Assembly: GCF_003855255.1 (NCBI RefSeq)
Contig: NZ_CP034072.1
Location: 3,882,245 to 3,946,244, forward strand
Direction: 5' to 3'
Length of the DNA: 64,000 nucleotides
Source: Mycolicibacterium nivoides
Lineage (GTDB): Bacteria > Actinomycetota > Actinomycetes > Mycobacteriales > Mycobacteriaceae
In this document: piece after piece, positions 13,901 to 23,963 of the stretch
How the letters are laid out: the number at the start of each line of letters is the position of its first letter
Position numbering within the stretch: the first letter of the stretch is position 1
Made by a program: the position numbers and the translations under genes
The notes under the pieces: model-generated
Seen by the model: the letters and a program-made list of their open reading frames with translations, nothing else
Told to the model about the DNA's origin: nothing
Database searches by the model: none

Positions 13901-16900
13901 ACGTCGAACTGGCCTTCCGGCAGTCCCTCGGTGACATGCGCCGGTCGGGTCAGCAGATGAACCCGTTCTCCCCACGGCTGCCCGGCGACTGCTGCCTGCA
14001 GCTTCCGGATGGTAGGCGCGGAAAAGTCTGTCCCCCAGTACTCCACGCATTCCGGCGCGACCTGTGAGAGAACGAGGCCCGAACCTACGCCGATCTCCAA
14101 CACCCGCTGCGGCTTCAGAGCCAGGATGCGGTCGACTGCACCCGAGCGCCACTCCCGCATCTCATCCAGCGGAATCGGCTCGTCGGTGTAGCTGCTGTTC
14201 CAACCGCGGAAGTCGCTACCGAACTCCGCCACCTGCATATCGGCGTCGTACAGCTCGTCGTAGATGTCCTGCCACTGATCGACGACTTCGGCGTCGTGAT
14301 CGGCGGTGCTGGTCTGTTCGAGAGCGATGTAGCCGACCAGATGATCGACACCGGTGCTGCCTCGATGAACAGCCGCGGCCGCACGCGTGACCTGGGGGCA
14401 GGCCAGCAAGGTGTTCTCGATCTCGCCGAGTTCCAGACGCTGCCCGCGCAGCTTGATCTGCGCATCGGCACGACCCAGATACTCCAGACTCCCCGCCGGG
14501 GTCCAGCGCACCAGGTCACCTGTGCGGTACAGCCGCGACCCCGGAGCGCCAAAAGGATTGGCCACAAACCGGTCCGCCGTCAGCTCCGGTCGGCCCACAT
14601 AGCCGCGCGCCAACACCGGACCGGCCAGATACAACTCGCCCACGACCCCAACCGGGGCCGGGTTCAGCCGCGAATCCAGCACCAGCGCACACGTACCGGG
14701 GACCGGGGTGCCGATGCGCACCGGCTCGCCGGCGGACAGTGCACTCCAGGTGGCCCAGATGGTGACCTCGGTCGGGCCATAGGCATTGAACATCCGCCGC
14801 CCCGGCGCCCACGCCGCCACCAACTCCGCCGGGCACGCCTCACCACCGGTGACCAACGTGCCCAGTCCGTCGACCCGCGCCGGATCCAGTGTCGCCAGTA
14901 CCGTCGGAGTGATCAACGCGGCAGTGACGTTCTGGCCGGACAGGATCTCGGTCAACGCCTCGCCGGCGTAGGCGTCCGGTGGGGCCACCACCAACGCCGC
15001 GCCTGAGGCGACTGCCCACAACCACTCGAACACCGAGGCATCGAACGTCGGCGCGGCCACCATCAACACCCGCGCACCAGCACCCACCCCGAACAACTCA
15101 CGATGCGCCGCAGCCACGCCCAACACACCGGCATGACTGATCGCCACCCCCTTCGGAACACCGGTAGAACCCGACGTGAAGATCACATACGCCGCATCAT
15201 CAAGACTCAACGGCGCCAACCGATCCGCGTCGGTGACAGGATCCGCACTGTGGTCGGACAGGTCCACCAGATCGAGCGGGATCACGAGTCGACCGCCGGT
15301 GCCGTCGACCAGATCGACACCGCACGTCAGTACGCATACCGCGTCGACGGTGTCCAGCACCGTGGCGATCCGCTCGGCCGGGTGGCCCGGATCGACGGGC
15401 ACGTACACCCCGCCGGCCTTCAGCACGGCCCACCAGGCGATCACCAGCTCAGCAGACCGGCCCATCGCCACGCCGACCGCGCGCTCCGGACCGACGCCGG
15501 CTTCCACCAACGCGCGTGCCAGCCGATTGGATGCCTCGTCCAACTCGCGGTACGACAGCACTCTGGACCCATCCACGACCGCCGGAGCATCCGGATCCGC
15601 GGCGACCGCCGCCGCCAGCAGCTGCGGTGCCAACCCCATGGGCGCGCCGACCTCGGCTCCAGACCACTTGTGCAGCAGCAGTTCCTGCTCGTCATGATCG
15701 AGCAGGCCCACCTCGCCGACCACCGTCGACGGATCTGCCACCACGGCCTCGACCACCCGGCCGAACCAACTCACCAACCGCTCGATGCTGGAGCGGTCGT
15801 ACAGGTCGGTGGCGTAGGCGACCGTGCCTGCGGCCATCAGCGCGCCACGGCCTTCGGCCGGTACCGCCTTCAGATCGAAGAGCGCACTGGCATCGCCGCT
15901 CGATATTTCTCGGAGATCGAATTCCAGGTCGAATCGGGCGGTGCGAATGTCTGCCGCCAGCGGCTCGACGTCGAGTTCGTCGAGCTCGATTTCGGGCCGC
16001 ACATTGTTCTGGAATGCCAGCGCCACCTGGAACAGCGGATGATGAGAAGTGGAGCGGGTCGGGTTGAGCCTCTCGACGAGCAGTTCGAATGGCACGTCCT
16101 GGTTGGCGTAGGCATCGAGCGCCTTTTGTCGAACCCGCTCCAGCAACTCACTGAACGGCAGTGCGGGGTCGACTCCTACCCGCAGCACCCAGGAGTTGAC
16201 GAAGAACCCGACCAGCTCGTCGAGGGCCTGGTCCACGCGACCCGCGATCGGGGTTCCCAGCGCGATGTCTTCGCCGACCCCGGCGCGGTGCAAAGCCACC
16301 GCCATCACGGCCTGCAAGACCATCGATGCCGTGGCGTTGTGTTCCGCGGCGACTGCCTTGATTCCCGCCCATGACTCTGGATCGATGCGCAGATCGACCG
16401 CATCGCCGCGATAACTCGGCACGGGCGGCCGGGGACGATCCCCCGGCAACGACGACACCTCGGGAAGGTCCGCCAGCTCTCGCCGCCAGTAAGCCAGCTG
16501 GCGGGCGATCACACTGTCAGCGTCGGACTCTGACCCCAACCAGTCCTGTTGCCACAGGGTGTAATCGGCGTACTGCACGGGCAACGGCACCCAGTCCGGG
16601 GCCTGCCCCTGCACCCGCGCCCGGTACGCGTCGCCCACGTCACGCGCCATCGGTGCCATCGACCACCCGTCGAAGGCGATGTGGTGCAGCACGAACCCGA
16701 GGACGTACCGGTCAAGCCCTACTTCATAGATCTCCGCCCGGAAGGGGATCTCAGCCGACAGGTCGAAACGGTACTCGGCCAACGAAATCAGCTCGTCGAC
16801 CACGTCGGACTCCTGGAGTTGCACCACCGCAGGGCCTCCGCGCCGCCAGAGACCCGGCTGCGCGGGAATTACTTGCTGCAAGGGCACACCCTGGACATCG

Positions 16901-19900
16901 GGAAACACCGTGCGCAGCGATTCGTGGCGGGCGATCACATCATCGAGCGCGGATCCCAGAGCCTCGGCATCCAGCGCACCGTCGATGCGGAAAGCCATCG
17001 GCATGTTGTAGGTCGCGGCGCCATCTTCGAATCGGTTGAGGAACCACATACGATTCTGCGCATACGACAGCGGCACTACCGCGGGACGCTCGGCTGCGGT
17101 GAGTGGCGCACGTCTGTCAGATCCCTCACCAAGACGCGGAGCCAACTGCGCGACGGTAGGTGCATCGAACAGTGTGCGCACCGACAGCCCGGCGTCCAAG
17201 GTCGTGTTGACCGCGGAGACGACCCGCATCGCCATGATGCTGTCCCCACCGAGATCGAAGAAGGAGTCGTCGACGCCGACCCGTTCCAGTCCGAGCACCT
17301 GGGCGTAGATGCCGGTCAAGACTTCTTCGGCCGCGGTACTCGGTGCCCGGTACCGGTCACCGGTGTATTCCGGTGCGGGCAGCGCCCGCTTGTCGAGCTT
17401 GCCGTTGACGGTCAGCGGCAACGCATCGAGGACGACGACCGCCGCGGGCACCATGTAGGCCGGCAACCGCTCGGCCAGCGCATTCCGTACTTCCGCCGGG
17501 TCCGCGGCGCCGGTGATGTAGCCGACCAGGCGCTTGTCACCCGGGCGATCCTCACGGGCGATCACCACCGCCTGCCGCACACCATCCAGGTCGGCCAAAG
17601 CTGTTTGGACTTCACCCAATTCGATACGATAGCCACGGATCTTGACCTGCTCATCAGCCCGCCCGGCGTAGCGCAACTGCCCATCGGCACCCCAGGAGAC
17701 CAAGTCCCCGGTCCGATACATGCGCGCCCCCGGTCCCCCGAACGGGCACGGCACAAACCTCGACGCAGTCAACCCAGCGCGGCGCAGATATCCCGCGCTC
17801 ACCCCGCGGCCGGCCACATACAACTCACCCACCACACCAGGCGGCACCGGACGCAACCATCGATCCAGGACGAACAACGCCGCACCCGGCACCGGCACGC
17901 CGATCGGGACGGTACCCGAACCAGGCTGCAAGGGCCGGCTGATCGTGGCGTACACCGTCGTCTCAGTCGGACCGTAACCGTTGATCATCACCCGGCCCGG
18001 AGCCCACCGATCCACCACATCCGATGGGCATGCCTCAGCAGCCACCATCAACGCCGACACCGAGTCCAGAGCTACAGGGTCCAAAACCCCTACCGCAGAA
18101 GGTGTCTGACTCAACACCGTCACCTGCTCCTCGACGAGCAACGCCTGCAACTCCTGCGGCGACCGTGTCACAGACTCGGGCACCACGACCAGACGCCCAC
18201 CGAACAACAGAGCGCCCCAGATCTCCCACACCGAATAGTCGAACGCCAACGACGAACACTGGGTCCACACCTGTTGCGGACCCATCTCGATACCCACATC
18301 CAAACCGTCGAAAAGACGGGTCACGTTCTGATGCGTAACCGCAACACCTTTCGGCACACCCGTCGTCCCCGACGTATAGATGATGTGCGCGATATCGTCC
18401 GGCTCAGGAAGTGGTAGCGCGGTACCGGGTTGAGCATCGATACGGGGATCGTCGATTTCGATCACCGGCACGCCGTACCCGTCGAGGCGACCTGCCAAAG
18501 CACCCGTGGTCAGCACAACCGCCGGCCCCGCATCGGCGATCATGAACTCGACGCGCGCATCAGGCACCGCCGGATCGATCGGCAGATACGCCGCCCCCGA
18601 CTTCAACACACCCAAAATCGCGACAACCGCATCAAGCGACCGGCCCGTCAACAAGCCCACCGACCTGCCAGGCCCCGCACCCTCGCCGATCAACAAGCGC
18701 GCCAACCGATTCGACGCCTCGTCCAACTCCCGATAAGACATCGACCGGCCATCAAAACAAACAGCCACCGCATCCGGAGCCCGAACCACCTGCGCCGCAA
18801 ACGCCTCCGGAACCGATACCTCAGACACGGGCTGCGCCAACAACGCCCGATGACCGCCCTCATCAAGGCGAACCTGCTCACCGACCTCCAGCACATCGAC
18901 CGACGACAACAACCCGTCCGGGTCAGCCGCCATCGCCCCCAACACCCGCTCCAACCGCGCCGCGAGGTCGGGGACCTCAAAGCTGGAGAACGGCTGACCG
19001 GCTCCCATGGTGCTGAGAAGCAGGTCCTCTCCTGCACTGGAGAAGATCAGTCCGAACCCACCGACAACGCCCGCATTGGTCAGCGACGCCGATGCCGGCA
19101 CACCACCGAAGTCCAGCGTGAAGGTCGACGGGAGAAAGTTCACGCTCACCCGGTTGGCCATCTGGCCCGCCGCGCGCGGGTTGACCTTGCGCTCAAGGGC
19201 ATGCACCGGAAACCGTTGATGCTGCACGGCCTCCTGGATGCGGGCCTCGACATGGCTGATGAAATCGGAAATCGACGACGCCGGTGAGGCCTTCAACACC
19301 AGTGGCACGACTCCCGCAACCATCCCGGGAAGCGTCCGGGACTCGGGACGCACGCGACGACTGACCGGGAAGTCGAGCACGACATCTGGGCCGTCGGCAC
19401 ACCAGCCATGTACGAGAAGCGCACACGCCGCGGTGACGACCGATGAGCGGGGAACGTTCAGCGAGTGGGCCAACTTGTCAACACTGCGGAGCAGATCAGA
19501 GTCCAATTGCACTGCGGCCGACGGCCAATTGACGTCTTGGACGTCGGTAGCGTCGGTAGACCCGTACTGCGGATCGCTTGCCGGAGGCAGATGCCCATCC
19601 CAATAGGCCTGGTCATCGAGATAGTCGCCGGACGCTTCATAGTCAGACTCGCCGTCGACCAGATCGGACAGCGAGCCGAAGATCGCGCCTGGGATCGGCG
19701 CGCCGGTGAGAACTGCCGAGTAGACCGAGGCGAGCCGGGCTCCGACGAGTGCGATACCCGTTCCGTCCACAACGATGTGGTGGCAGCACGCCAGCAGGAA
19801 GTGCTCGTCGGCACGGGTCTTGAAGAGTGCGCATTTGAACAGCGGTCCTGTCAGAGGCAGGGGCGTGCGCTGGATCGCCGCCGCCATGTCCCGGGCTTCC

Positions 19901-20190
19901 TGCTCGGGATCGGCCGCGCCGGTCAGGTCGTGGAATGCCAGTTCAACCTGCGGGTAGTCGACCGGCCGCTGGAACACCTGCCCGTCTACCTCGAAGAACG
20001 TCGCCCTTATAGGTTCCGCCTCACGGACCACACGACAGATCGCCCACTCAAGGGCATCGCGATCTACCGCACCCGCGATCTTCACGAACAAACCGAGTTG
20101 CCACTCCGAACCGGAGCTGGCGACGTCTTGCGCAAGCCAAATGTCTAGCTGTGCACGTGTTACCGGCAGCGCCTGTTCAACATGCTGCAT
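604..20190 (-). CDS. Giant lipopeptide non-ribosomal peptide synthetase, modules 1-5 plus C domain of module 6
   Basis: A 6528-residue multimodular synthetase. Domain order: C1 (1-420), A1 (445-950), T1 (Ser near 983); C2, A2 with an inserted N-methyltransferase (SAM motif EIGVGSG near 2032), T2 (near 2452); C3-A3-T3 (near 3513); C4-A4-T4 (near 4565); C5-A5-MT (near 5605)-T5 (near 6024); C6 (about 6080-6528). Every C domain keeps HHxxxDG, carriers read GGDS, and there are no epimerisation or thioesterase domains. C1 differs from the others (HHIVVDG) and looks like a starter C that joins a fatty acyl group to residue 1. By-eye pocket codes fall in two classes: A1, A3 and A4 are DYWSMAGVYK; A2 and A5 are DAFLVGAIWK. 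The predicted product start is acyl-X-(NMe)Y-X-X-(NMe)Y, all L. This equals the start of fortuitin (inference). ATG is preceded by GGGAGAG, 49 bases after the MbtH gene. Confidence 0.95.
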   Translation of the reverse strand: MQHVEQALPVTRAQLDIWLAQDVASSGSEWQLGLFVKIAGAVDRDALEWAICRVVREAEPIRATFFEVDGQVFQRPVDYPQVELAFHDLTGAADPEQEARDMAAAIQRTPLPLTGPLFKCALFKTRADEHFLLACCHHIVVDGTGIALVGARLASVYSAVLTGAPIPGAIFGSLSDLVDGESDYEASGDYLDDQAYWDGHLPPASDPQYGSTDATDVQDVNWPSAAVQLDSDLLRSVDKLAHSLNVPRSSVVTAACALLVHGWCADGPDVVLDFPVSRRVRPESRTLPGMVAGVVPLVLKASPASSISDFISHVEARIQEAVQHQRFPVHALERKVNPRAAGQMANRVSVNFLPSTFTLDFGGVPASASLTNAGVVGGFGLIFSSAGEDLLLSTMGAGQPFSSFEVPDLAARLERVLGAMAADPDGLLSSVDVLEVGEQVRLDEGGHRALLAQPVSEVSVPEAFAAQVVRAPDAVAVCFDGRSMSYRELDEASNRLARLLIGEGAGPGRSVGLLTGRSLDAVVAILGVLKSGAAYLPIDPAVPDARVEFMIADAGPAVVLTTGALAGRLDGYGVPVIEIDDPRIDAQPGTALPLPEPDDIAHIIYTSGTTGVPKGVAVTHQNVTRLFDGLDVGIEMGPQQVWTQCSSLAFDYSVWEIWGALLFGGRLVVVPESVTRSPQELQALLVEEQVTVLSQTPSAVGVLDPVALDSVSALMVAAEACPSDVVDRWAPGRVMINGYGPTETTVYATISRPLQPGSGTVPIGVPVPGAALFVLDRWLRPVPPGVVGELYVAGRGVSAGYLRRAGLTASRFVPCPFGGPGARMYRTGDLVSWGADGQLRYAGRADEQVKIRGYRIELGEVQTALADLDGVRQAVVIAREDRPGDKRLVGYITGAADPAEVRNALAERLPAYMVPAAVVVLDALPLTVNGKLDKRALPAPEYTGDRYRAPSTAAEEVLTGIYAQVLGLERVGVDDSFFDLGGDSIMAMRVVSAVNTTLDAGLSVRTLFDAPTVAQLAPRLGEGSDRRAPLTAAERPAVVPLSYAQNRMWFLNRFEDGAATYNMPMAFRIDGALDAEALGSALDDVIARHESLRTVFPDVQGVPLQQVIPAQPGLWRRGGPAVVQLQESDVVDELISLAEYRFDLSAEIPFRAEIYEVGLDRYVLGFVLHHIAFDGWSMAPMARDVGDAYRARVQGQAPDWVPLPVQYADYTLWQQDWLGSESDADSVIARQLAYWRRELADLPEVSSLPGDRPRPPVPSYRGDAVDLRIDPESWAGIKAVAAEHNATASMVLQAVMAVALHRAGVGEDIALGTPIAGRVDQALDELVGFFVNSWVLRVGVDPALPFSELLERVRQKALDAYANQDVPFELLVERLNPTRSTSHHPLFQVALAFQNNVRPEIELDELDVEPLAADIRTARFDLEFDLREISSGDASALFDLKAVPAEGRGALMAAGTVAYATDLYDRSSIERLVSWFGRVVEAVVADPSTVVGEVGLLDHDEQELLLHKWSGAEVGAPMGLAPQLLAAAVAADPDAPAVVDGSRVLSYRELDEASNRLARALVEAGVGPERAVGVAMGRSAELVIAWWAVLKAGGVYVPVDPGHPAERIATVLDTVDAVCVLTCGVDLVDGTGGRLVIPLDLVDLSDHSADPVTDADRLAPLSLDDAAYVIFTSGSTGVPKGVAISHAGVLGVAAAHRELFGVGAGARVLMVAAPTFDASVFEWLWAVASGAALVVAPPDAYAGEALTEILSGQNVTAALITPTVLATLDPARVDGLGTLVTGGEACPAELVAAWAPGRRMFNAYGPTEVTIWATWSALSAGEPVRIGTPVPGTCALVLDSRLNPAPVGVVGELYLAGPVLARGYVGRPELTADRFVANPFGAPGSRLYRTGDLVRWTPAGSLEYLGRADAQIKLRGQRLELGEIENTLLACPQVTRAAAAVHRGSTGVDHLVGYIALEQTSTADHDAEVVDQWQDIYDELYDADMQVAEFGSDFRGWNSSYTDEPIPLDEMREWRSGAVDRILALKPQRVLEIGVGSGLVLSQVAPECVEYWGTDFSAPTIRKLQAAVAGQPWGERVHLLTRPAHVTEGLPEGQFDVVVINSVIQYFPSAGYLAEVIDKAMELLGPGGALFVGDVRNHSLQGAFQTGIALARSRAGTDTDEVRQRIQRATVGEHELLLSPEFFTSWAADHPAVGGIGVLVKRGEADNELTRYRYDVIVHKSPTQVCSLAGAPNWAWTDCAGLSGLHAELTAQRPQTVRVSAIPRAGVIADVVTEQALAAGLPLAEALDHADSVAASEDAVTPELLYGLGEAAGYHVAVTWGGQPGTLDAAFISAADGGAMPTLTDLYQPTTDSRLHGGYANDPHTNAKVSEVRQWLAEQLPEYMVPTQIMVLEEFPLTSSGKIDRKALPEPTFAATSFRSPQTDTEKIVAEVFTEVLGLGRAGLDDDFFALGGDSLIAIRVSARLQSALGRDVPVRYLFDAPTVGGLADYLDRHQDGIARPPLTARHRPESVPLSYAQQRLWFLEQLQGPSPIYNMAVALRLRGRLDADALGVALADVVARQESLRTIFGSVDGVPHQLVVDVDKADLGWRVVDAGGWSVSRLDESINETARHSFDLSREIPIKATLFRVDTDEHVLAAVVHHIAADGWSVTPLVADLGAAYASRSAGQAPEWEPLPVQYADYTLWQQDWMGSVADPDSVISGQLTYWKDALAGLPEQLELPTDRPYPPVADYQGSSVAVEWPAELQQQIARVARQHNATSFMVVQTALAALLGQLSASTDVAVGIASAGRGEPALDNLVGFFVNTLVLRVDLSGDPTVSELLAQVRRRSLGAFEHQDVPFEVLVDQLNPTRSLTHHPLVQAMLTWQNLPWQHSDPAAGLALGEVQVTPLEAGTHSARMDLVFSLAERFSDTGTPAGISGMVEFRTDVFDAAGIETLIDRLVRVLVAMVADPDGLLSSVDVLDAADRARLDEVGHRGVLGGSVVESSIPALFAAQVAQAPDAVAVCFDRRSMSYRELDEASNRLARLLVSEGAGPGRSVGLLTGRSLDAIVAILGVLKSGAAYLPIDPAVPDARVEFMIADAEPVAVIATAELAERLRGRGVPVVEIDDDPRIDAQPGTPLVVGPAADDLAHIIYTSGTTGVPKGVAVTHQNVTRLFDGMDVGIEMGPQQVWAQCSSLAFDYSVWEIWGALLHGGRLVVVPEQVTRSPEDLHALLVSEHVTVLSQTPSSVGMLAAEGLESAALMVAAEPCPAEVVDHWAPGRVMINGYGPTETTVYATISAPLVPGSNSVPIGVPVPGAALFVLDRWLRPVPPGVVGELYVAGRGVSAGYLGRAGLTGSRFVPCPFVAPGARMYRTGDLVSWGADGQLRYAGRADEQVKIRGYRIELGEVQTALADLDGVRQAVVITREDHPGDKRLVGYITGTADPAEVRAALAERLPAYMVPAAVVVLDALPLTVNGKLDKRALPVPEYIDVDRYRAPTTPTEEILAGIYAQVLGLERVGIDDSFFDLGGDSLSAMRLIAAVNAGLDADVGVRTLFDAPTIANLAPHIKAGSGGRQRLTPQQRPAVIPLSYAQQRLWFLEQLQGPSAIYNMAVALRLVGDLDADALGQSLADVVDRHESLRTMFGAVDGIPQQVVVPAGQAELGWQIVDATGWSADRLKEAAGAVAQHPFDLTHEIPLRAALFRIADDEHLLVAVVHHIAADGWSITPLVADLGSAYASRCAGQAPQWTPLPVQYADYTLWQQGWLGSESDPDSVIATQLAYWEQALAGLPERLELPTDRPYPPVADYQGSSVAIDWPAELQQQVARVAREHNATSFMVVQAALATLLAQLSASSDVAVGIATAGRSDPALDELVGFFVNTLVLRLDLVGDPTVSDLLGQVRQRGLAAFDHQDVPFEVLVERLNPARSLTHHPLVQVMVSWQNFAADQASSLTLGNVQATPLDAESRTARMDLVFSLAEQFSDAGAPAGIGGVVEFRTDVFDAASVHRLVERLQRVLVAMTADTAQRLSSVDVLDAADRARLDEVGHRGVLGRPVVESSIPALFAAQVERAPGSEAVSFEGRTLSYRELDEASNRLAHMLIDRGARPGECVALLLERSAQSIVAILGVLKSGAAYLPIDPVVPDARIEFMLTDARPVAAVTTGGLAERLDGRDVPVVEVDDPRIDVQSATALPVPAPEDIAHIIYTSGTTGVPKGVAVTHQNVTRLFDGLDVGVAMGPRQVWAACSSLAFDYSVWEIWGALLFGGRLVVVPEQTTRSPRDLEALVVAERVTVLSQTPSAVGMLSPEKLASVSALMVAAEACPSDVVDRWAPGRVMINGYGPTETTVYATISAPLVAGASTVPIGVPVPGAALFVLDRLLRPVPPGVVGELYVAGRGVSAGYLGRAGLTGSRFVPCPFGAPGARMYRTGDLVSWGADGQLRYAGRADEQVKIRGYRIELGEVQTALADLDGVRQAVVIAREDRPGDKRLVGYVTGTADPSVIRAQLSQRLPSYMVPAAVVVIDALPLTVNGKLDKRALPAPEYAGTDHYRAPTTATEEILAGIYAQVLGLERVGVDDSFFDLGGDSLSAMRLLAAVNSHLDVDLAVRTLFDAPTIAQLALRLSAGSSGRRPLVPQQRPAVIPLSYAQQRLWFLNRFEGGVATYNMPIAFQINGAIDVDALGSALDDVITRHESLRTVFPDVDGVPSQKVMPAQEGMWRRGGPAVVQVAEDQEDAVLGELIALSGYRFDLATEIPIRAQIYEVGSSRYVVGIVLHHIAFDGWSMAPMVKDVGVAYAARAGGQAPAWSPLPVQYADYTLWQREHLGDLEDPDSRIAEQLAYWRQELAGLPEVVSLPTDRPRPPAPSYRGDGVELRIDPQTWAGVKAVAAEHNVTTSMVLQAVMSVVMHRAGVGEDIALGTPIAGRNDQALQELVGFFVNTWVLRIGLNSQQRFSDVVEQVRQKALDAYTNQDVPFELLVEQLNPARSTSHHPLFQAALVFQNNVRPEVALEGAGIEPMSMVTRTAKFDLDVDIREVPDEHSGAPMAAGVLTYATDLFDRSTIERLVGWFGRVVEAVVADSSVVVGEVGLLHGDERNLVLHRWSGAGIDSQVGLAPELLATAVAADPDALALVDGPREFTYRELDAASNRLARVLIAAEVGPERAVGVAMGRSAELVIAWWAVLKAGGVYVPVDRTHPAERIATVLDTVEAVCVLTRGSDPVAGAGSSPVLDIDSLDLAGSSAEPITDADRLAPLSLDDAAYAIFTSGSTGTPKGVAISHAGVLGVAAAHRELFGVGAGARVLMVAAPTFDASVFEWLWAVASGAALVVAPPDSYAGEALTALIEEQQVEAALITPTVVATLDRSRLGGLKTLVTGGEACPAELVAAWAPGRRMFNAYGPTEVTIWATWSALSAGEPVRIGTPVPGTCALVLDSRLNPAPAGVVGELYLAGPVLARGYVGRADLTADRFVANPFGAPGSRLYRTGDLVRWTTAGSLEYLGRADAQVKLRGQRLELGEIENTLLACPQVNRAAAAVYHHDAADHLVAYVALERASSADHDAEVVDQWQHVYDELYDADLEAVEFGSDFRGWNSSYTGDPIPLDQMREWRSGAVNRILALRPRRVLELGVGSGLVLSQVAPECVEYWGTDFSAPTIRKLESSVAGQPWGDRVRLRVQPADVADGLPDGYFDTIIVNSVIQYFPNPAYLTEVIDNAVELLAPGGTLFIGDVRNHSLQGAFQTGIALARSGAGADSDEIRQRVQRAILGEPELLLAPEFFTTWAADHPSVGGIGIQVKRGEADNELTRYRYDVVIHKSAGPVRSLADVPVWDWASCAGLSGLHAELAAQRPPTVRVSAIPRAGVIADVIVEQALADGRPLADALAQADIAATPADAVTPELLYRLGEAAGYDVAVTWGPQPGTVDAVFTAATNGADVPVLTDLYLPPGGSHERSTYANDPDTNSKVSEVRQWLTARLPEYMVPTQIVVLEELPLTSSGKIDRRALPEPVFAAVTFRSPQTPTEKTVAEVFAEVLGLDRVGLDDDFFALGGDSLIAIRVSARLQSALGKDVPVRYLFDTPTVGGLAACLDRQLSDAARPPLRVMPRPQTIPLSYAQQRLWFFDQLNGPSPVYNLAVGLRLSGDLDPIALGQALVDVVGRHESLRTLFTLADDTPQQLVVPPQSARTCWQVIDAIGWSGDRLAEEAGAVARHTFDLSAELPLRASLFRVAEDEHVLIAVVHHIAADGWSVTPLVADLGAAYASRCAGRAPEWSPLPVQYADYTLWQRSYLGDLADRDSRISGQLAYWEQALAGLPERLELPTDRPYPPLADYRGASVAVDWPAELQQRVVRVAREQNATSSMVVQAALALLLSKLCATSDVALGISIAGRTDPALDDLVGFFVNTLVLRVDFAGDPTIGELLEQVRQRGLAAIEHQDVPFEVVVDRLNPTRSLTHHPLVQVMLSWQNLSWQHSADTAGGLTLGNVRVTPLPAQTHTARTDLTFALGERWSETGEPAGIGGTVEFRTDVYDEASVVRLIDRLRRVLMAITAEAEASS
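1981..6360 (-). other. NRPS module 5: C - A(N-methyltransferase) - T
   Basis: Approximate limits. Same architecture, C subtype (HHIAFDG) and A code (DAFLVGAIWK) as module 2, so the same N-methylated residue is predicted. The SAM motif (ELGVGSG) is near 3375 and the carrier serine near 2118. A 160-base stretch of its A domain is identical to module 2. Confidence 0.85.
3936..4095. repeat. 160-base exact repeat inside A5 (copy of 14652-14811)
   Basis: This stretch is identical, base for base by eye, to 14652-14811 in the A domain of module 2. It covers the core from the GPTE region downstream. The flanks are also very similar but diverge. Exact identity beyond what codon constraint needs points to recent duplication or gene conversion between modules 2 and 5. 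Confidence 0.9.
6361..9520 (-). other. NRPS module 4: C - A - T
   Basis: Approximate limits. C domain HHIAADG; A domain code DYWSMAGVYK; carrier serine near 6495. It is the closest relative of module 3, consistent with tandem duplication. Confidence 0.82.
9521..12690 (-). other. NRPS module 3: C - A - T
   Basis: Approximate limits. C domain HHIAADG; A domain code DYWSMAGVYK, the same as modules 1 and 4; carrier serine near 9650. No methyltransferase and no epimerase, so an unmodified L residue is expected. Confidence 0.82.
12691..17105 (-). other. NRPS module 2: C - A(N-methyltransferase) - T
   Basis: Approximate limits. The methyltransferase sits between the A core and its C-terminal subdomain, the usual place for N-methylating modules; its SAM motif EIGVGSG is near 14095. 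A code DAFLVGAIWK suggests a hydrophobic side chain. The C domain ([16 protein letters not shown]) is of a different subtype from C3, C4 and C6. The carrier serine is near 12835. Confidence 0.85.
14652..14811. repeat. 160-base exact repeat inside A2 (copy of 3936-4095)
   Basis: Partner of the repeat in module 5, in the same orientation, with about 10.7 kb between the copies. Assembly collapse or strain-level recombination between the copies is possible. Confidence 0.9.
17106..20190 (-). other. NRPS module 1: starter C - A - T
   Basis: Approximate module limits. The C domain is the outlier of the six, with HHIVVDG and a short N-terminus, as in lipoinitiating condensation domains. The A domain core [10 protein letters not shown] and pocket code DYWSMAGVYK (aligned by eye to GrsA) are shared with modules 3 and 4. 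The carrier serine is near position 17240. No acyl-AMP ligase to load the fatty acid is visible in the window. Confidence 0.8.
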
Positions 20191-20239
20191 CGGACTCTCC
20201 CACCGCGAGATGTAATGCGAGCCCCCCCGGCCCCCTTAT

Positions 20240-20470
20240 TTACCGATCGGACCCCTGGCTCTGCGCTAATCGATCACGCAGGCTCTTCGGCCGGATATCC
20301 GGCCAGTTCTGCTCGATATAGTCCAGACACGCAGCGCGATCGGCTTCGCCGAACACCACCTTCCAGCCGGCCGGCACGTCCGCGAAAGTCGGCCACAGAC
20401 TGTGTTGCTCCTCGTCATTGATCAAGACGAGAAAACGGCCATTTTCGTCGTCAAACGGGTTGATGCTCAC
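20240..20470 (-). CDS. MbtH-like NRPS accessory protein
   Basis: A 76-residue MbtH-family protein. These small chaperones bind adenylation domains and are often needed for their folding and activity. It begins [10 protein letters not shown] and keeps the family tryptophans and the SLWPxFxxVPxGW pattern (residues 24-36), plus the closing [14 protein letters not shown]. The start is GTG at 20470 with a strong GGGGAGG site just upstream. It lies 49 bases before the giant NRPS on the same strand, so the two are almost certainly co-transcribed, as in other mycobacterial mbtH-NRPS pairs such as those for glycopeptidolipids. Confidence 0.96.
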   Translation of the reverse strand: MSINPFDDENGRFLVLINDEEQHSLWPTFADVPAGWKVVFGEADRAACLDYIEQNWPDIRPKSLRDRLAQSQGSDR

Positions 20471-21698
20471 CTGGTCCTCCCCACCGTCGAGTCGACCAGT
20501 AAAAATCGCTCAGGAATCCGATGCACGACACCCAGTCCCGCACCTTGTCCGCACGATGCCTGTTTCTTTGGCCCACTCCAGCTATGACGTGTCTAGTTGC
20601 AGAGCGCCAGCATATCCACATCTTCTTGACGGGGGTGCAGAAATTAGCGATCCAAGAATTATCTGTTGCTGCATCGAGGGTATTCACCTTCCCGATCGAG
20701 GACCCCGCAGATGTCGAGCAAATTCACTCCGCAATCGCGGCTACGACCTGACTGGCGTGCGCGACTCGCGACCTTTCAGCGGTTTCGGAAGAACGACTCG
20801 TCGCCCCTCGACGCCGACAACTACGGGTGAATGTCGCCCTCAAACTTCATCGCGCGCGACGACCGACGAGATCCATCGCCGAATTCTCCGCATGCGGGTG
20901 ACGAGTAATCCACCGTTACGACGGGGACGGGGTGCGGCGAGCGGATCGGGTACACAGCGAGGTCAGCGTCGCCTCGCGGGCGCCCCAGAACCCTGGTCAC
21001 AACGGCCCTTCAAACCGTGTACACAGGCGATTCCCAGCAGAAACACACGCCGACCGCGTCGTTCGAGTTCCGTCCGAGCGGCGGCAGGACCGAGCTCGTT
21101 CCCGGCAGCTCGTTTGACCCAGAACAGAGAAGAAGCGGCATCCGCACATCGATTCCATCCGGGCAACTCCCGGGATTGACAGCGATACGATGACCGCCGC
21201 CGATATCAAGAACACGCGTGTAGTTCTATCTAGCGAAGCTGAGCCCAATAGTGCCGGCACGCCGACAACGCCCCAGCCCCGGCTATGGGTGGCTCAACCC
21301 CCGGCGTCACGGTTTCAGCAAAATCAGAGCGAAACGACCGGGAACCGCTACTCGCGATGAATCGCGATCGGAACCGTGGAGCGACAGTTAGCCAGGCAAT
21401 CCTTACCGTTTTATCAAGATCGTTTGTTTTCAAACTTTTCGATCGCAAAAACTAGCGAACAATTGGCACGGAATCCGCAGCACCGGACCGATGCCCACTT
21501 GATCTTCATCGCCGCTTCCCGAGCGACCGACGGCCGGCGTCTAACCCAGGCCAATTGGCGCGATAAGTGCACACACTTGCAGAAGCAGTAAACAACACTC
21601 TTTGCCTTGTGAAACAAACTCAGGGCTTAATTGCTGGCAGCGTCACTTTGCACCGGGTTTTCCACCACGCCGACCGAACCTCAGAAGTTCGCTCGCAG
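20471..21698. other. Long intergenic region upstream of the NRPS operon
   Basis: About 1.2 kb without a convincing gene. The open frames here lack family resemblance and ribosome sites. The part from about 21400 to 21630 is visibly richer in A and T and contains a small perfect inverted repeat (GTTTG-tttt-CAAAC, 21422-21435). The region probably carries the NRPS promoter and perhaps a regulator site; no tRNA or insertion-sequence remnant was recognised. Confidence 0.5.
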
Positions 21699-23774
21699 TC
21701 AGCTGACGCTCGCCAACACCAATGGCAAGACCTCGGCCACTCCGGCATCGCGCAGCAGCCGGGTGGCCATCGTCAAGGTCCATCCGGTGTCGGTCATGTC
21801 GTCGACCAACAACACCGGACCCTTCGAATCGAGTGGTGGCAGTTCCCAAGCGCCGTCCAGCGCGGCCACCCGATAGGCCGAATTCGCGGCCGTGACAGGC
21901 CGGTGCTGCGGGGCGTAGGGCAGGACGCCCAGATTCGTCAGCCGCCCGATCTGCGCCAGCCGCGCCACCGTCGAGGAGATCAACACCGGATGTGTCCGAG
22001 AGTCCAGGCCCATCACCGCAGCCGGCCTCTGATCCCAATCCCATGCCTTGAGCACCTCGATGGCCGCGCCGATGACGTCGTCGGGCACCTGGCCGTCAGG
22101 TTCGGCCAACAGGCGCCGTAGCCGCGATCCCCAGCCGAGATCGGTCAACCTGCCGATCGCCCGGCCCGGCGCGGCGCCCTCGGTGATTCGGCCGGACAGC
22201 GGCACACCCAGCGCCGCCAGCCCGGACGGCCACTGCTTGCGCGGGGCCACAAGGACACCTGGCCTGGCCAACCGCTGCGCGGTATCGGTGAGGATGTCCT
22301 GCGCCACCGCAGCCTGGTAGCGCCGACCGGTGCAGTTGTCGCATCGTCCACATCGCGCGCCAGGCACCAGCTCGGGATCGTCGAGCTGGCCGCGCAGGAA
22401 CACCATCCGGCAGCCGTCCGTGGCCTGATAGTCGAGCATTGCCTGCTGCTCCCGGCGCCGCGCCTCGTCAAGTGCCCGGTAGCGGGCCTCGTCGTAGCTC
22501 CAGGGCATTCCGGTGCCGATCCAGCCGCCCTTCACCCGGCGGACCGCACCATCCACGTCGAGCACCTTGAGCACCATCTCGAGTCGGGACCGGTTGAGAT
22601 CGACCAGCGGTTCCAGCGCCTGTGTGGACTGTGCACGGTCGGTGTCCAGTGCCCCGATGACGTGGCGCACCATGGGTTCGGATGGGAAGGCCACCGACGC
22701 GAAATACCTCCAGACGTCCTGGTCCTCGGTGCCGGGGAGCAGGATCACCTCGGCGCTGTCGGTCGCACGCCCGGCGCGGCCCACCTGCTGGTAATAGGCG
22801 ATCGGGGACGATGGCGCCCCCAGATGCACGACGAACCCCAGGTCGGGTTTGTCGAAGCCCATCCCCAGCGCAGACGTCGCCACCAGTGCCTTGACCCGGT
22901 TGTCGAGCAGGTCGGCTTCGAGTTGTTCGCGTTCGGCGGTGTCGGTGGACCCGGTATAGGCCGCCACCTTGTGGCCACGCTCGGCAAGGAGTGCCGCCAC
23001 GTCATGCGCCTGGGCCACCGTCAGGGTGTAGATGATGCCGGAGCCGGGCAGGGAATCCAGTTGCGCCGCAATCCAGGCGGCACGTTGCGCGGGAGTGCCC
23101 GCCTGCACCACCGACAGCCGTAACGATTCACGGTCCAGACCACCGCGCAGCACCAGGGTGTCCGACCCGCCGACTCCCAGTTGGGCCGCGACGTCAACGA
23201 CCACCCGGTCGTTGGCGGTCGCGGTGGTGGCGAGAACCGGTATCTGCGAACCCAATTCGCCGATCAAGGTACGGATGCGGCGGTAGTCCGGCCGGAAGTC
23301 GTGTCCCCAGTCCGAAACGCAGTGCGCCTCGTCGACCACCACCAGGCCCGCATCAGCGGCCAGCGCCGGTAGGACGTTGTCGCGGAAGTCAGGATTGTTG
23401 AGCCGCTCGGGGCTGACGAGCAGCACATCGAGTTCCCCATCGGCGACCTGCTGGTGGATCGCGTCCCACTCGGTGACATTGCCGGAGTTGATCGTGGCGG
23501 CCCGCACCCCGGCGCGCTCGGCAGCGGCCACCTGGTTGCGCATCAGCGCCAGCAGCGGGGAGACGATCACCGTCGGCCCGCGACCGGAGGCGCGCAGCAG
23601 CTTGGCCGCGATGAAGTAGACCGCGGACTTGCCCCACCCGGTGCGTTGTACGACCAGCGCCCGGCGCCGCTCGACCACCAGGGCCTCGATGGCGGCCCAC
23701 TGATCATCTCGCAGAACCGCCTCGGACCCGGCCAGTTGTTCGAGGATCGACTGAGCCTGCTCGCGGGTTGCCAT
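21699..23774 (-). CDS. RecQ-like ATP-dependent DNA helicase with C-terminal phosphoribosyltransferase-like domain
   Basis: Superfamily 2 DNA helicase. Residues about 1-340 form the two RecA-like lobes: Walker A GWGKS, DEAH box VVDEAHCVSDWGHDF, motif III TTATAN and motif VI QQVGRAGR. A cysteine cluster (CGRCDNC) then resembles the RecQ zinc-binding region. The C-terminal 120 residues are unusual: they end in LLVDDMTDTGWT, the signature of the type I phosphoribosyltransferase fold (ComF-like), in place of an HRDC domain. It probably acts in DNA repair or recombination. The start chosen is the ATG at 23774 (MATREQ); the frame is open to a GTG at 23813, but neither has a good ribosome site. It is flanked by intergenic DNA and appears monocistronic. 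Confidence 0.9.
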   Translation of the reverse strand: MATREQAQSILEQLAGSEAVLRDDQWAAIEALVVERRRALVVQRTGWGKSAVYFIAAKLLRASGRGPTVIVSPLLALMRNQVAAAERAGVRAATINSGNVTEWDAIHQQVADGELDVLLVSPERLNNPDFRDNVLPALAADAGLVVVDEAHCVSDWGHDFRPDYRRIRTLIGELGSQIPVLATTATANDRVVVDVAAQLGVGGSDTLVLRGGLDRESLRLSVVQAGTPAQRAAWIAAQLDSLPGSGIIYTLTVAQAHDVAALLAERGHKVAAYTGSTDTAEREQLEADLLDNRVKALVATSALGMGFDKPDLGFVVHLGAPSSPIAYYQQVGRAGRATDSAEVILLPGTEDQDVWRYFASVAFPSEPMVRHVIGALDTDRAQSTQALEPLVDLNRSRLEMVLKVLDVDGAVRRVKGGWIGTGMPWSYDEARYRALDEARRREQQAMLDYQATDGCRMVFLRGQLDDPELVPGARCGRCDNCTGRRYQAAVAQDILTDTAQRLARPGVLVAPRKQWPSGLAALGVPLSGRITEGAAPGRAIGRLTDLGWGSRLRRLLAEPDGQVPDDVIGAAIEVLKAWDWDQRPAAVMGLDSRTHPVLISSTVARLAQIGRLTNLGVLPYAPQHRPVTAANSAYRVAALDGAWELPPLDSKGPVLLVDDMTDTGWTLTMATRLLRDAGVAEVLPLVLASVS

Positions 23775-23898
23775 GGCCCAATCATGCCGGGCTCGACTGA
23801 CATCATTCACCACGCCAACGGCTCAATCGCCGAAACCGAAGGGGCACTAAGCAATCCGCTTAAAAATAAAACTGTGTCAACTGCTGCCAAACACCGGT

Positions 23899-23947
23899 GA
23901 TCGGGATGGGCCAGATCCACGACTGGACCCAAGGTCCCATCCCGATC
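23899..23947 (-). terminator. Hairpin downstream of hsaF, candidate terminator of the hsaE-hsaG-hsaF transcript
   Basis: Two perfectly complementary 12-base arms (GATCGGGATGGG at 23899-23910 and its complement at 23936-23947) lie 16 bases past the hsaF stop, with an inner CCAG/CTGG pairing. On the minus strand a T-rich run (TTTTATTTTT) follows about 25 bases later, so it is not a textbook U-tract terminator. Confidence 0.5.
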
Positions 23948-23963
23948 AACTCACAGTCGGTGG

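Noticed and set aside
604..20470. Identity as the glycopeptidolipid synthetase Mps1
   Set aside because: Glycopeptidolipid synthetases need epimerase domains for D-Phe, D-allo-Thr and D-Ala; none is present here, and two N-methyltransferases are. The MbtH neighbour alone does not distinguish the two.
20418..21179. 253-codon plus-strand frame in the region upstream of the NRPS
   Set aside because: It overlaps mbtH, is rich in R, P and S without any domain, and has no ribosome site.
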